Shown one piece after another: positions 1 through 10,096 of a DNA stretch of 64,000 nucleotides. The number at the start of each line of letters is the position of its first letter. Positions within the stretch are counted from its first letter, which is position 1. The stretch lies in assembly GCA_027422505.1 (NCBI GenBank), contig JAPQWV010000498.1:1-64000 (forward strand), given 5' to 3'. Source of the stretch: Craterostigma plantagineum. Taxonomy: Eukaryota; Streptophyta; Magnoliopsida; Lamiales; Linderniaceae. Under the pieces are notes generated by a model. It ran no database searches and was not told the origin of the DNA. It worked only from the letters and a program-made list of their open reading frames with translations. The position numbers and the translations under genes are program-made.

Positions 1-131
1 CAAATAGGGTCATGCAGTGTATTATTTTTCTCCATCTGATCTTATATGGCTATGCAGTGATTTCTAACTTGTGCATTCCCTCGGTGTCTTTATTTATGGT
101 GATAGAGTTTTTGCTTTCAATTAAATAACAG

Positions 132-1152
132 GAATATACAAGATCATGAACACAAATTAAAAGAGAGAACGAGAGAAGATGATGAATCAACCTCGTCAGA
201 AGTTGAAAGGAGAAAATTAGAAGATGAGAAGATTAGTTTACAGTCAGCTTTGAGATCTAATCAGTTTGGCGCACTTGTCCATCACCTTTCTCTGGTGCGC
301 AATAAGCGGTGTCTCATGGCATATGTGTGAGTGACCCAAACTCTTCACCTCTTTCTTTTGTTTGCTTTTGTCCAAGCAAATCCCTTTACTTCTTTTATTA
401 TTAACTAGAGTGGAACATCAAATATCTTTTTCACGGGTTACTTGTTTGTTGTGTTCTTTCTTTTTTACAGACACAATCGTGCAGAGACCATTAGAAACTT
501 AGGATGGATGGTTGATAGTGTGATCCCTGAAGAAATTGAAGAGAAACTCAGCAGTGGCGAGAAAGAGTTTTTCAAGAATCACGCTTCAACGTTACAAAAA
601 TACATGACAGATATTGATCTTCACTTGACAGTGGTAATTAATTCTCTTGCACAATCACGTGCATACCCCTCTAACGACATGTAATTACGCTTTTCACTAG
701 CTAATTGAGTTTTATTACTTGGTTGGAAATAATTCCGGGTTTGGAACAGCATTCGGTACCCTTCATTTAAAAATCTATCAAGATCCCACTACTAAACAAA
801 ATCAGTCAAGAATGATGTTCTAAATAATTGCATCCTTTGAACAAGTCATGTTCAAAATGCTTTACTCCTAGCTTGTTAACTGGTTTTCTTTTTCCCAGGA
901 TATGGTTCCTCCAAAAGATCCTTATATCAAGGTCAGAGTTTTAGATGATATTGGCGAAGTCGTTCTTAGTGACCAAGTAGCTAACTTAGCCCGACATGCG
1001 ATTTTTTTCCTTCGACGAACTGATGCAGAGCAATACATCACTCAAGTACCCTGTTTTACTTTCTGCTTTTGCTCTATGGATTTAACCGATCGTTTCCCTG
1101 ATTTTGATACGTGTTTCGTTATCAGGGACAGATGGAAGAACTCACCAATTGA
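132..1152 (+). CDS. PSF1: GINS complex subunit PSF1, 3' part (5' end outside window)
   Basis: PSF1 is one of four subunits of the GINS complex, which joins MCM2-7 and CDC45 in the nuclear replicative helicase. Four exons are visible: 132-326, 471-633, 899-1045 and 1126-1152, all with GT-AG borders and matching phases. Conserved plant PSF1 segments read in order: HHLSLVRNKRCLMAYV, then HNRAETIRNLGWMVDSV, then VPPKDPYIKVRVLDDIGEV, then FLRRTDAEQYITQ, ending GQMEELTN. The first visible exon also encodes about 40 highly charged residues (roughly 132-255) before the conserved block. I do not recognise these from PSF1 and the true acceptor may lie further in. The start codon and N-terminal exons are to the left of the window. 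Identity is secure; the first exon boundary is not. Confidence 0.87.
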
Positions 1153-2423
1153 CTCGAGTATTCGGTATACATTGTATGAGTGAACTAACTCTAGTTCAAA
1201 TGGAGGAATATCTGATCTAAGAAGGTTGAGTTTGTTGAAGAGCAAACTATTGTTTCTAGTTTTGTTCAAATTTTTTTTGTTTGTCGGATATGTTGTGTTC
1301 CATCAGTCTCAAACCTTTTTGGACATTTGGGAGTTAGACACAGAAATTAAGAAACTGAATATTTTAATAATATAGTACAATTAAAAGGTACTAAAGTGTA
1401 TATTTTGGTACGTTTTTTTAAGAATATTTAATATTATTATATTGATTGTTTGTGGTGGCTTTTTTGCTAAATAAGGAAATGTACAAAATATGTGGGACGC
1501 TCGATTTAGTAAAATGTATAAAATGGTTTGGAACGGGAGAGTATTTTATATTTCTCGTGCTTATTACGGATTTTGGAAAAAAACAATAAGGGGAAAAACT
1601 GGAAAAAAGATAGCTTCGAGGACTAAATTGTAATTATTAAGCAAAGACGGTCATTAATGCGTGTCCTGTGAATGTGGTGTATGTGAAGTTAAATAAGCCC
1701 ATTTAATCAAAAGTGGCCCAACAAAACAGAGAGGCGTGTGGTATTATTGTAATTTCCCAACCGAACATTACTACGAAACGAGCCCTTTCACACGTCTCCT
1801 CAGACCATTCCAGCTAAGCTTTGCGCCTCCTGGGAAGGAAAAACCCGCGGCGTTAGATCGGCAAGCTTCAGGTTGGTCTGAATTCTAACTCGATTTTAGG
1901 AGGTGAGTAGTTTTGAATTATTGTCCTCTGTGTCAAGGATGAAATTCTCGTATATGCGTACAGTTGGATGATCTGTGCTCGTTTTTGGTTTACGAAAGTA
2001 CTCTTCTTCCTTTGCGTATTCGAATGATATTTCGTAATATCGGCGAATCGTGGATTTTTGGTTTTCCTTGTTAAATCTGTGAAATTTCTGAGACTTTTTA
2101 TCTCGGATTGATGGTTCGCTATGGTTTAAAGGTTTTAATTTCGTTGAATCGATTGCACTTGTGCTGGATTATGAAAAACGATATCAATAATGTCTTGTTC
2201 TAGGTTGAGTGAATCGTTTTTTTGTCACGAAATTAGGATTTTTGGTAGTTAGTTTTTTCTACGGTCCATAATTTATCTTTTTTTCCTGTTCATCTTCTGC
2301 TGCTGTTTGGCATCTTTTCTGCCTTTGCTATGTAAGCTTATCATTCATGGCCTTGTCACTTACTCTTCTGTTTGTGTGTTTCAAAGCTGTTTCCCTTTGT
2401 TAAGGAAATTCAGGCTTCTGAAA
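1153..2423 (+). promoter_or_regulatory. Intergenic region with promoter and probable 5'-UTR intron of the DUF1644 gene
   Basis: This holds the 3' flank of PSF1 and the 5' region of the next gene. A GGCCCA element (site II type, typical of housekeeping plant promoters) lies near 1715. A probable 5'-UTR intron starts at the GTGAGT near 1902 and ends at the TTCAG near 2413, eleven bases before the chosen ATG. No other gene is seen. Confidence 0.45.
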
Positions 2424-3689
2424 ATGGTGAAGGACAAAACTGTGGATCATGCATCTTCTGACCAGGATATGTCACAGTCTCCTTATGCTTGTTGCTTAAA
2501 AGCTTTGAACTGCAAGAACTACGATGGCCCTTCGCCTTACATTGGAGACAAGAATGAATGGGAAGAAGCTCGGTGTCCGGTATGTCTGGAACACCCTCAC
2601 AATGCTGTCTTATTACTTTGTTCATCCAAGGATAAAGGATGCCGTCCTTTCATGTGTGACACAAGCTATCGCCACTCAAACTGCTTCGATCAGTTCAAAA
2701 AGTCATTCGCTCAAGCATCTGACCTACAAACTGAACTGAAACCTGAATTAATCTGCCCGTTATGTCGTGGACTTATAACCGGTTGGGTTGTAGTGGAACC
2801 TGCAAGAAAGTACATGGACTCCAAAATCCGAAGCTGCTCATTGGAAACATGCAACTTTAGTGGAAATTATGCGAGGCTTAGGAAACATGCAAGAACCGAG
2901 CACCCCTCTAAACGTCCTTCGGAGGTGAGTCCCACAAGGCAATCAAGCTGGCTGGATATGGAACAACAAAGAGAGTTAGAAGATGTATACACCTACCATT
3001 CAGATTTTGGGATCGACTCAGATGGATTCCCCGACCCTGACGTATTCCCTGACTTTGACCCCGACTGGGAATGGCTCGATTTCGAAAATTGGCATGACTT
3101 TTTTGAGGGATCTTTCGATGTTGTGGATGACTTCCTCAGCCCGTCTTCGTCTTCTTTCAGAACAACATCTTCGCTGGATACGGTTGACTGGAGTAGCTCC
3201 AGTGGTAGTGAGATGTTTATACGTACATCTCCTCTGAACGACAGAAGAAGGGATGATGGGATACAAAGTTCAAGATCAAGGCACAATTATCATGACCGTA
3301 CCAGTCCTTCTAGGCCGAGATCTAGTATCAACCGTGATAGGGAAGGTTCAAGATTTGGCAATCAAAGGGAGAGCAGCAGCCGTAATAGGAGGAGATCGAA
3401 TCCAACTCATCCATGGCCAAGATCAGATTACTACAGAGAAAATCATGCAACAAGCTCGAGGCCAACTCAGCATAGAGAGGAAAGTAGTCGTCGCAATTCA
3501 AGGTCTAGTTATCACAGAGATAATGCTCGTTCATCTACGAGGTCAAGGATCAGGCCTAGGTCGAGATCAAGGGAAAGGGAAAATGCTTCAAGAGTTGTAA
3601 GTTCCTCAAGGTCCAGGGAAGTTGCCCGAGAGAGGTCGAGGAGAAGAAGATCGAGGGAACGATCAAGCTCGAGGTATAACAATAGATAA
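2424..3689 (+). CDS. DUF1644 family protein with RING-like zinc region and SR-rich tail
   Basis: Single-exon gene of about 421 codons. I start it at 2424 (MVKDKTVDH) because a splice acceptor lies just upstream; the reading frame opens earlier but that stretch looks like 5'-UTR intron. The N-terminal third has the DUF1644 signature: ARCPVCLEHPHNAVLL, then CSSKDKGCRPFMCDTSYRHSNC, here broken as CSSKDKGCRPF and MCDTSYRHSNC, then ICPLCRG. These form a RING-like Cys/His array. A C2H2-like unit follows (CSLETC ... HARTEH). The middle is acidic and rich in Asp, Phe and Trp. The last 140 residues are Arg/Ser-rich with many RS and RSR dipeptides, like a splicing-factor RS domain. Ubiquitin-ligase activity is often assumed for the family but not established; nuclear location is inferred from the RS tail. 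Confidence 0.85.
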   Translation: MVKDKTVDHASSDQDMSQSPYACCLKALNCKNYDGPSPYIGDKNEWEEARCPVCLEHPHNAVLLLCSSKDKGCRPFMCDTSYRHSNCFDQFKKSFAQASDLQTELKPELICPLCRGLITGWVVVEPARKYMDSKIRSCSLETCNFSGNYARLRKHARTEHPSKRPSEVSPTRQSSWLDMEQQRELEDVYTYHSDFGIDSDGFPDPDVFPDFDPDWEWLDFENWHDFFEGSFDVVDDFLSPSSSSFRTTSSLDTVDWSSSSGSEMFIRTSPLNDRRRDDGIQSSRSRHNYHDRTSPSRPRSSINRDREGSRFGNQRESSSRNRRRSNPTHPWPRSDYYRENHATSSRPTQHREESSRRNSRSSYHRDNARSSTRSRIRPRSRSRERENASRVVSSSRSREVARERSRRRRSRERSSSRYNNR

Positions 3690-4017
3690 GTTTATCCTCA
3701 CACAAGGAGGCATATTACTACTAGCAAGTTGACATTGCAAGGCAAGCCATGGTGCAAAATTTCGGACATGATGTGATTTTCTTTTATTGGTTATAATGGG
3801 ATTTGTTTGAACTTATATATATAAAAAAAAAATAATGTAAGATAAAACTGCTTGTTAGGACCAGTCAAATGTTCGGCCTTTGGGCCGTGTGAAGGCCCAA
3901 TTGATACTTGTGATGAATTTCCTGTTTTGCATCTCAAAGCCCTTATGGCCTTATCTCAAGTCTCAAGCCTACTATTTCACACCCTTTTCTTCGGAGAAGA
4001 GAAAAATTCACCGGGAA
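3690..4017 (+). promoter_or_regulatory. Compact intergenic region with TGGGCC/GGCCCA elements upstream of the J-like gene
   Basis: Only 328 bases separate the two genes. The right part contains two site II-type elements (TTGGGCC near 3878 and GGCCCA near 3894), about 120-140 bases before the ATG at 4018. No TATA box is evident, which fits a housekeeping promoter. Confidence 0.4.
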
Positions 4018-5832
4018 ATGGAACGCCCGTTTTTCCCGACGACGCCGACAAGAGCGGATGCGCTGCGGTGGCTGTCAGTCTCCGAGAAGCTCCTTTACTC
4101 GCGCGATCTCTTTGGCTGCAAGTCACTCGCCACGCGCGCACGCGACGCCGATCCCACCCTCACCCACGCCGACCAAATCGTGGCCGTCGCGGACACCCTA
4201 ATCGCCGGAGATCGTCGCGTCGGAGACAATAAACACGACTGGTACTCCATCCTCCGCGTCGCTCCCTCTCGCGGCCGAGACGCAGACCACCAAATCGCAG
4301 CGAATTATCGGAACTTGGGGGTTTTGCTTAACCCGCAGGTGAACAAGTACCCTTACGCCGACCAAGCGTTTAAGTTTGTCGTCGACGCTTGGGCAGTTCT
4401 GTCGAACCCCAGGAGCAAGGATTCGTACGACATGGAAATCGGGCTTTTGGTCCCCACCCAGCAACCCGACCCGTTTGCGAGCAGTCATCAAAACCCAGTT
4501 CAAGGGATGAATCACAATCAACACTTTATGTCCTTTGGCGGGGCAGGCGGGTCAAGTGGGGTGAATTTTCCTGGGGTCGATGTGAATGTTGATCGCCGAC
4601 GGGTCGACCCGGTTGGTTCCTCAAGTCAGGCGGCGACACACAGCGTTGGGAGTTTTGGCTCTTCAAATCAGGTAACGCAGGGCTTTATGAATTTCAGTTC
4701 TGGCGGTATGATTGGGTTTGGGCCTAGTATCAGTACGAACGATGGGTATTCGTCTAATTTTGCTGTTAATGTGAATATTTCGAACCATGAATTGGGAAAG
4801 AATCCTAACTTGAACGGACGTGCTGATGTGGGCAGTACGAATGGAAAGTCGGTAAATAACAACAGAAATTTAAACTCCAATGGGAATGCTAACGTCAGCA
4901 CGCCGGGACATCAAAATGGCACCAAAACGACGAATGTGGAGGGAAATGCTAGGAGAGTCGATGTGGTTGAGGAGGCTAACAAAGATGATGATGTTGAGAG
5001 CTTTTGGACAGCATGCCCGTATTGTTATTACATGTACGAGTATCCTCAAATCTACGTCGACTGCACGTTACGATGCCAGCATTGCAAGAGGGCTTTTCAA
5101 GGAGTCGTGATATCTTCTCCACCTCCAATATCAGATGGCCAAGAAAGTTACATCTGTTGCTGGGGTTTTCTACCGTTAGGTTTCTCAATGGAAAACTGGG
5201 AGAGAAACAAGGGAAATATAGCACCTGGCATTCCTTCGTTTATTCCCATGACTGGGACGAAAGGTGTGAATAAAAATTCCCGTTCTTGGATTTATATAGA
5301 CGACGACGATGAAGCTACTATCATGGAAGCTTCCGATGCATCAGTATCGTCTGGCGACGATTGGGATAGTCGTAAGGAGAAAACTGGTAATAAGTCGAAG
5401 AAGAATGTAAGAGGACACAAGGTCGGCGGTGCAAAGCCTAACATCAGAAGTGGTAAGAAGGCAAAACTCGGTACTAAAGGTAAGCAGAAGGTGGTCGAAG
5501 AAGATGAGATAGTAGTCGGAGGTGAAACAGAGGAGGCCGGGAATAAGGAAACAGCTGAAACGAGTAGGAAAAGAGCTTCGATCAATGCTAGGAAGCAACC
5601 CGCTAGGGCCGCGAAGAACTGTGGTAGTTTAGACTTGAACGTGGAGTTCAGCAACGAAGCTGGGGATTCGGGCACGAAGGCTAACCAAGGGGAAAATCAA
5701 GGATCGAACGAAGGCGAGGATGAAAATATCGAAGGGGCTGGAGCTGGATTTTTCGAAGGTCTTGATGAGTTCTTGAACAGCCTTCCGATTCTTGATGTTG
5801 GGGACGATGACAAGGCTACAAAGGAACCTTAA
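4018..5832 (+). CDS. J-domain-like protein with degenerate HPD (NPQ) and CPYC-type zinc region
   Basis: Intronless gene of 604 codons starting MERPFFPTTPTRADALRW. Residues 74-139 form a J-like domain (DWYSILRVAPSRG ... AFKFVVDAWAVLSNPRSKDSYD). At the position of the catalytic HPD tripeptide it has NPQ (residues 105-107, bases 4330-4338). HPD is what stimulates Hsp70 ATPase, so this is probably a J-like protein without classical co-chaperone activity. Residues around 329-356 carry CPYC ... CQHC, a zinc-ribbon-like segment common to a plant family of long DnaJ proteins such as the At2g35540 type. The middle is Asn/Gly/Ser-rich and the C-terminal 150 residues are Lys/Glu-rich with KK clusters, suggesting nuclear location. 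An in-frame ATG at 3880 is rejected because the leader from there has no similarity to the family. Function unknown. Confidence 0.82.
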   Translation: MERPFFPTTPTRADALRWLSVSEKLLYSRDLFGCKSLATRARDADPTLTHADQIVAVADTLIAGDRRVGDNKHDWYSILRVAPSRGRDADHQIAANYRNLGVLLNPQVNKYPYADQAFKFVVDAWAVLSNPRSKDSYDMEIGLLVPTQQPDPFASSHQNPVQGMNHNQHFMSFGGAGGSSGVNFPGVDVNVDRRRVDPVGSSSQAATHSVGSFGSSNQVTQGFMNFSSGGMIGFGPSISTNDGYSSNFAVNVNISNHELGKNPNLNGRADVGSTNGKSVNNNRNLNSNGNANVSTPGHQNGTKTTNVEGNARRVDVVEEANKDDDVESFWTACPYCYYMYEYPQIYVDCTLRCQHCKRAFQGVVISSPPPISDGQESYICCWGFLPLGFSMENWERNKGNIAPGIPSFIPMTGTKGVNKNSRSWIYIDDDDEATIMEASDASVSSGDDWDSRKEKTGNKSKKNVRGHKVGGAKPNIRSGKKAKLGTKGKQKVVEEDEIVVGGETEEAGNKETAETSRKRASINARKQPARAAKNCGSLDLNVEFSNEAGDSGTKANQGENQGSNEGEDENIEGAGAGFFEGLDEFLNSLPILDVGDDDKATKEP

Positions 5833-6077
5833 TAGTAGTAGTAGTAGCAGTAGAGCTGAAAATTGCAACAGATTTGTTTATCGTTCATAATACCAAGTCG
5901 TCGTTAATTAATATTTGTGGCCACTTTAGTCTGAAACCATTTTTTTCTTGATTATTCTGTTTGCATTAGTTTACAGGGGCCAATAAAGAGTCGGACAATA
6001 ATGATTTCAGACACAGACTAGACCCAGTACACATTCATTGCTCATTCGCCCAAGAACTCTGTCAAAAGATCATATAT

Positions 6078-6118
<41 letters not shown>

Positions 6119-6180
6119 TATATATATATATATATATATATATACCACTATTATGTAGAGTTTCTATTGATTCTTGAAAT
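5833..6180. other. Tail-to-tail intergenic region, no gene seen
   Basis: This is the 3' flank shared by the J-like gene and the minus-strand dioxygenase pseudogene. It contains only AT-rich sequence and the long AT microsatellite listed separately. Confidence 0.6.
6081..6144. repeat. AT dinucleotide microsatellite
   Basis: About 64 bases of (AT)n with one short interruption (GTATT at 6115-6119). Likely length-polymorphic. Confidence 0.95.
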
Positions 6181-7305
6181 TCAAATTCCACAATAAGCTT
6201 GAATTGCGCCTGGGGTTGTCTGGCCCCACGCAGTATTGCAATATTCGAGAAATCCCAGGTTGCTAAAAGGCTTAAACTTCAACGGATGTTCATCGTCGAC
6301 GAGCTCTTCAGGCACTTTCAGCGTCTCTCGAACGAATGAAAACACTCCAATCGAATGCTTCTCTTTCGTCCCTTTCGGTATCACTCTATGCAAGGGACTG
6401 TATATCCTTCCATTGCTCCACGCCTGAAAAATTAAAAACACTAACGGATTCGACACCATAACGTTTTCAAAACGCAAAATTAAGCTTTCGTATTCATCTT
6501 TTTTCTTACCGTTATGGCTTCTCCTGCTATGACCACAAAGTGCGAAGGCGAAGGCTCGTAATCTACCCACTGTCCATCTTTGGTCTCTATCTCTAATCCT
6601 TGTGCTTCATTTGTGCTTATTACAGCCATGAAACTCTTGTCCCTATGAGGATCAAGCCCTATTTTCTCTCCTTTTCGCCTTGAGTCTTGTACTTGATCAC
6701 CCTCGTCATGTAAAACGACGACCCAATTAAATCCTCGTAATATTTCTCCAACCCATAACAGCTACACAACATTCTCATCACCGTACGATCGATCTCAGAC
6801 AGAAGCTTGCAGTACGAATGTAGAGCATCACTTCAAAAAATAAACAAACAATATCAGCTAACTCGTCAATGAAGTTATAAATCGAAATATTATGCATAAA
6901 CATAATTGTATATTTTAGTTACCAAAACTTGGGGTGGCCTTGAGGCCACATGAGATTGGTGAAGTTCTTCACAGCTTCTAAGTTTCCGCCGTCTTCTATT
7001 GCAAAGGCGTCGAACAAAGGCATTGCATCGTAGTTTCCATCGTAGCCAAAACCTGGGATTTTGGACATGCATCTCATTTTAGTTTCTAATGGGAGATTGA
7101 ATAATTCTTCCCACATACTGAACAGTTGTTTCTGCAGATTTGGATTAGGGTTTTCGTAATTAGCCATCACGAAACAGCCGTAAGTTTCCATTGCGCTTCG
7201 TATCGAATCTGATGTTGATTTCCAGGAATTTGTTCCTGGGATTAAGCTTTTCTCACTGAGGTCTATGATTGGGAGCTTGGATTTTATGTGATGAGTTACA
7301 TCCAT
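6181..7305 (-). pseudogene. AOP-like 2-oxoglutarate-dependent dioxygenase, frameshifted in exon 2
   Basis: Three exons on the minus strand: 7305-6923, 6830-6510 and 6423-6181, with good GT-AG borders. The product resembles the AOP/DOXC class of Fe(II)/2-oxoglutarate oxygenases, soluble enzymes of plant specialised metabolism. Exon 1 gives the DIOX_N part (KLPIIDLSEKSLIPGT ... NLPLETKMRC). Exon 3 gives AWSNGRIYSPLHRVIPKG with the distal iron-binding His. Exon 2 holds the HRD iron-binding motif (GLDPHRDKS), but two extra bases (an additional GA in the AAGGAGAGAAAA stretch at about 6664-6673) shift the frame, giving a TAG at 6661-6659 after about 184 residues. Without those bases all three exons are in phase, so the lesion is recent or an assembly error. 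The usual Arg of the RxS 2-oxoglutarate site reads Lys (KHS). Substrate unknown. Confidence 0.82.
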
Positions 7306-7369
7306 ATTTAATTTCCTTTTGTTTGTATAATTATAGTGAGGGTTATAGTTTTGTTTTGAGTTAGCTCCC

Positions 7370-7377
7370 TATTTATA
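7370..7377 (-). promoter_or_regulatory. TATA box of the minus-strand dioxygenase pseudogene
   Basis: TATAAATA on the minus strand, 65 bases upstream of the ATG at 7305. Canonical sequence and spacing; the promoter may still be active although the reading frame is broken. Confidence 0.7.
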
Positions 7378-8697
7378 ATGCTGCCGTTTTAGTGAATTTA
7401 AGTCGCGTGGTGTGTTACATGTATGGTATGTCTTGTAATAATTTCTCGCATGCACTTAGTACGTATCTATTTTATTTGCATTAACATCATACAAAAAGAA
7501 AAGTTTTATTCAACTCAATCTCAGTTACATCACGAGACGATACACAATAATGGGTTCGTAAATTTCTTATTATCGTTTAATAATTGTAATTATGACACAA
7601 CTCTGATCTCATGCATATTATAGTACGCTTTTTGTCTCCTTCATTGCGTTGACAATAGCAGCTGGTTAACTGCTTCGCAATGATTTGATAAAAAATACAA
7701 TAAAATTAGTATATCGTCGTACGGTCTATAGTAACTGTTTTTTTTTTTTTAAAAATTATATAGCATGGTTAATTATCACGCTCTTATCATCTTATGTAAT
7801 GGATTTCACTGTCGTGACTAAGGAATCAATCTGCTTGTGTGATTTCCGACACTGATTTCTGAAATGGGTGCGTAGGTAATTAATGAAATCATTAAAACTG
7901 TAGTTGTATATACCTTCGTAATATAAAATATTAACTATCTCTTCCCGTGGAAAGGTATACAAACATAATATACATACATATATATACTCAGAAATTATCT
8001 TAGGTGAAACTTCACTTAAACCTCTATTAGTCAAACTTTCTATCACATAATTCCCTTGTCAGAAAAATATATCAATTAACTCCCCGATTTACTGTTTGTA
8101 CCAATTTCTTCAATCACGATGTATATTTCTATGTTTGTATTGTGTACCACAATATGTTGATATAGTGTATCTAAATGTGTTTGTATGTTGTACCTGCGGC
8201 GAATCGGGTACATATGATCCCCTATGGTAATGTACTAATGTTACACTTGGTAAATGTAGTCAAATCAGATTTTGTGATTTACTTAATAAAAATTATGTCA
8301 ATTCAGATGCGTTGACATACAAATTTAGCCAATGATGCTCCAAATCGAATTGCATAAAGCTGATGAAATCAAAGTAGACCTTAAAAAAAATGCATTTCGA
8401 AAAATTAGATTTCCGCCGCGTGATTAAAGGTGCATTTCAAGTCAGATATTATATATGCGTTGTTTTTAAAAGTAATAAAAGTACATTGTACTATATACTA
8501 TTTATTTATAATTTCCTCGTTAGTTTCTACTTGAAATTTGTATAGTACGTATGGTCGAATCATTCAAGCTAATGCTTACATGATACTATATTTTAAAGTT
8601 TCCGTTGGATCACAACAACATCACGAAAATGAAATAAAATAATACACGAGAGATCGTCGAAGCCAATTGCTAAGCAATGCTAGCATCACAAAACCAC
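7378..8697. other. Head-to-head intergenic region between two dioxygenase relics
   Basis: About 1.3 kb of AT-rich DNA between two divergently oriented paralogous dioxygenase genes. I see no exon of the missing parts of either gene, no tRNA, and no clear transposon ends. It presumably contains both promoters. Confidence 0.5.
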
Positions 8698-8705
8698 TAT
8701 AAATA
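8698..8705 (+). promoter_or_regulatory. TATA box of the plus-strand dioxygenase relic
   Basis: TATAAATA 84 bases upstream of the ATG at 8789, followed by an A-rich leader with a good ATG context (AAAAATGG). Confidence 0.7.
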
Positions 8706-8788
8706 CCACAAATAAATTAGCATCTTCACACACAAAAAAACTATATCTGAAAAACAATAACACACTAAAGCAAAGACAAAATAAAAAT

Positions 8789-9172
8789 TTGACAAAAATG
8801 GTGTCTAATGACCAGCTCCCCAGCGTAGAAATCAACAAAGAAAACATGATCCCAGGTACGGATTCCTTCTGTTCAACTGCAGATTTGGTAAGAGAAGCCC
8901 TCGAAACCTATGGATGTGTAGTGATCGAATACGGTAAGGCAAATCAACAACTTCAGAAAACCTTATTCAGTTTCTGGGATAATCTGTTCAACCTCCCACT
9001 CGAAACTAAGAAGAAGCACACTTTCAAAGAACTCGATGGCGAAGCCTATGATGGTAATTATCCCGACATGTCTCTGTACGAGGCTTTTGGGATCGAAGAA
9101 GGAATAACCCTCGAAGCAGCCAATGAGTTCAGCAATCTCATGTGGCCTAATGGCAATGAAAAGTTCAGGTAA
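8789..9172 (+). pseudogene. AOP-like dioxygenase reduced to exon 1
   Basis: Exon 1 of a paralogue of the gene at 6181-7305. It opens with an AOP-type N-terminus (LPSVEINKENMIPGT, ETYGCVVIEYGKANQQ, NLFNLPLETKKK, LMWPNGNEKF) and ends at a normal donor, AG|GTAAGA, near 9170. Searching the next kilobase on both strands I find no second or third exon, so both iron-binding motifs and the 2-oxoglutarate site are absent. The TATA box, start codon and donor are intact, so the fragment could be transcribed but cannot encode an enzyme. Most likely a partial duplication or a deletion with its right breakpoint before the tRNA at 9497. Confidence 0.8.
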
Positions 9173-9496
9173 GAACTATTTTTTTCGTCTCGTTTTCAAC
9201 ATTCTATGTAATATTGCTTCTAAACCCTAATCTAGCTACCAGTTCAACATCATAATAAACTACGATATATTTCCCGCATTATATATATGTTAACATGGGT
9301 ATATATATGGTTGTGTGCTTATGGTCCTGCATGGCGCTGTGTACTCTTTCATGCTATTTTCTGGTTTTTTTTTTGTATTTGCCAAGTGTTGGTCTCTGTT
9401 GTCTGTAATATATGGTCTCTGACCAAGTGTGTGTAATAAAATCAACGTGAGCCTTTTAATGGATTATATACATTTAATCAAAATCGTAAACAAAGA
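9173..9496. other. Remnant intron sequence and flank, no exon seen
   Basis: AT-rich, T-rich DNA that begins as the expected first intron of the dioxygenase relic and then runs into the tRNA. No coding similarity found. Confidence 0.5.
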
Positions 9497-9581
9497 GGGG
9501 TGGTGGCGCAGTTGGCTAGCGCGTAGGTCTCATAGCTTCTGAGTTATCCTGAGGTCGAGAGTTCGAGCCTCTCTCACCCCA
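9497..9581 (+). tRNA. tRNA-Met (CAT), elongator, with 11-base intron
   Basis: The 85-base gene starts GGGGTGGTGGCGCAG and ends CTCTCACCCCA. The acceptor arms pair (GGGGTGG with TCACCCC). The anticodon loop reads CTCATA, then an 11-base intron (GCTTCTGAGTT) sits one base 3' of the anticodon, followed by ATCCTGA. The T-arm GAGAGTTCGAGCCTCTC is intact. An intron at this position is typical of plant nuclear elongator tRNA-Met. Confidence 0.96.
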
Positions 9582-10026
9582 ATTCTTTTATAAAATAATT
9601 TTTAAAGCCTTTTATTACTATTTTTTCAAGCCCATGGCGCTTGTAATAAATTAATTTGTAGCCTATGAGGAAGATTTTAATAGGGTACGCATTAGATTTG
9701 TTGTGGAACCATTCTTTGACTGTTTAAAACGGAGAATGGGGCCGAAAACAATCAATTCTTTGAATGTGAAATAAAGATTTCGGAGAAAAACAGATAAACA
9801 TACATTATCTGGTAATGGAAAGGAGGTCTGAAACTTTTTATTCACGATTTGGCGTTAGTAATGATTCTTCTAGTTTGGAAATCAGTCAAAGTTACTGCAA
9901 GATTAATGCAATCGAGACAGTCAATGCCAAATCCTCGTCATAATCATATAATATTTTATTCTCTTACCAAGTAAGTTATAGCATAATGTATTAATGGGAA
10001 AGATCACTTATGACGATCGACCATCT
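9582..10026. other. AT-rich intergenic DNA, nothing recognised
   Basis: Lies between the tRNA-Met and the promoter of the small cysteine-rich peptide gene. No exon, repeat or transposon end seen. Confidence 0.5.
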
Positions 10027-10037
10027 ATATATATAAT
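10027..10037 (+). promoter_or_regulatory. TATA-like box of the cysteine-rich peptide gene
   Basis: A TATATATAATA run about 60-70 bases before the ATG at 10097; spacing fits a TATA box, but AT repeats are common here. Confidence 0.45.
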
Positions 10038-10096
10038 ACACATATTATACCAAAAGACTACTAATATCACATTACTGTTCAATAATTTCCTGACAA

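Noticed and set aside
2307..2423. Upstream ATG at 2307 for the DUF1644 gene
   Set aside because: The stretch ends in a splice acceptor (TTCAG near 2413) and looks like 5'-UTR intron; MVKDKT at 2424 fits better.
3880..4017. Upstream ATG at 3880 for the J-like gene
   Set aside because: The extra 46 residues have no family similarity and overlap the promoter elements; ATG at 4018 fits.
6510..6570. Minus-strand frame at 6181-6570 as a separate small gene
   Set aside because: It is exon 3 of the dioxygenase extended through the intron in a wrong frame.
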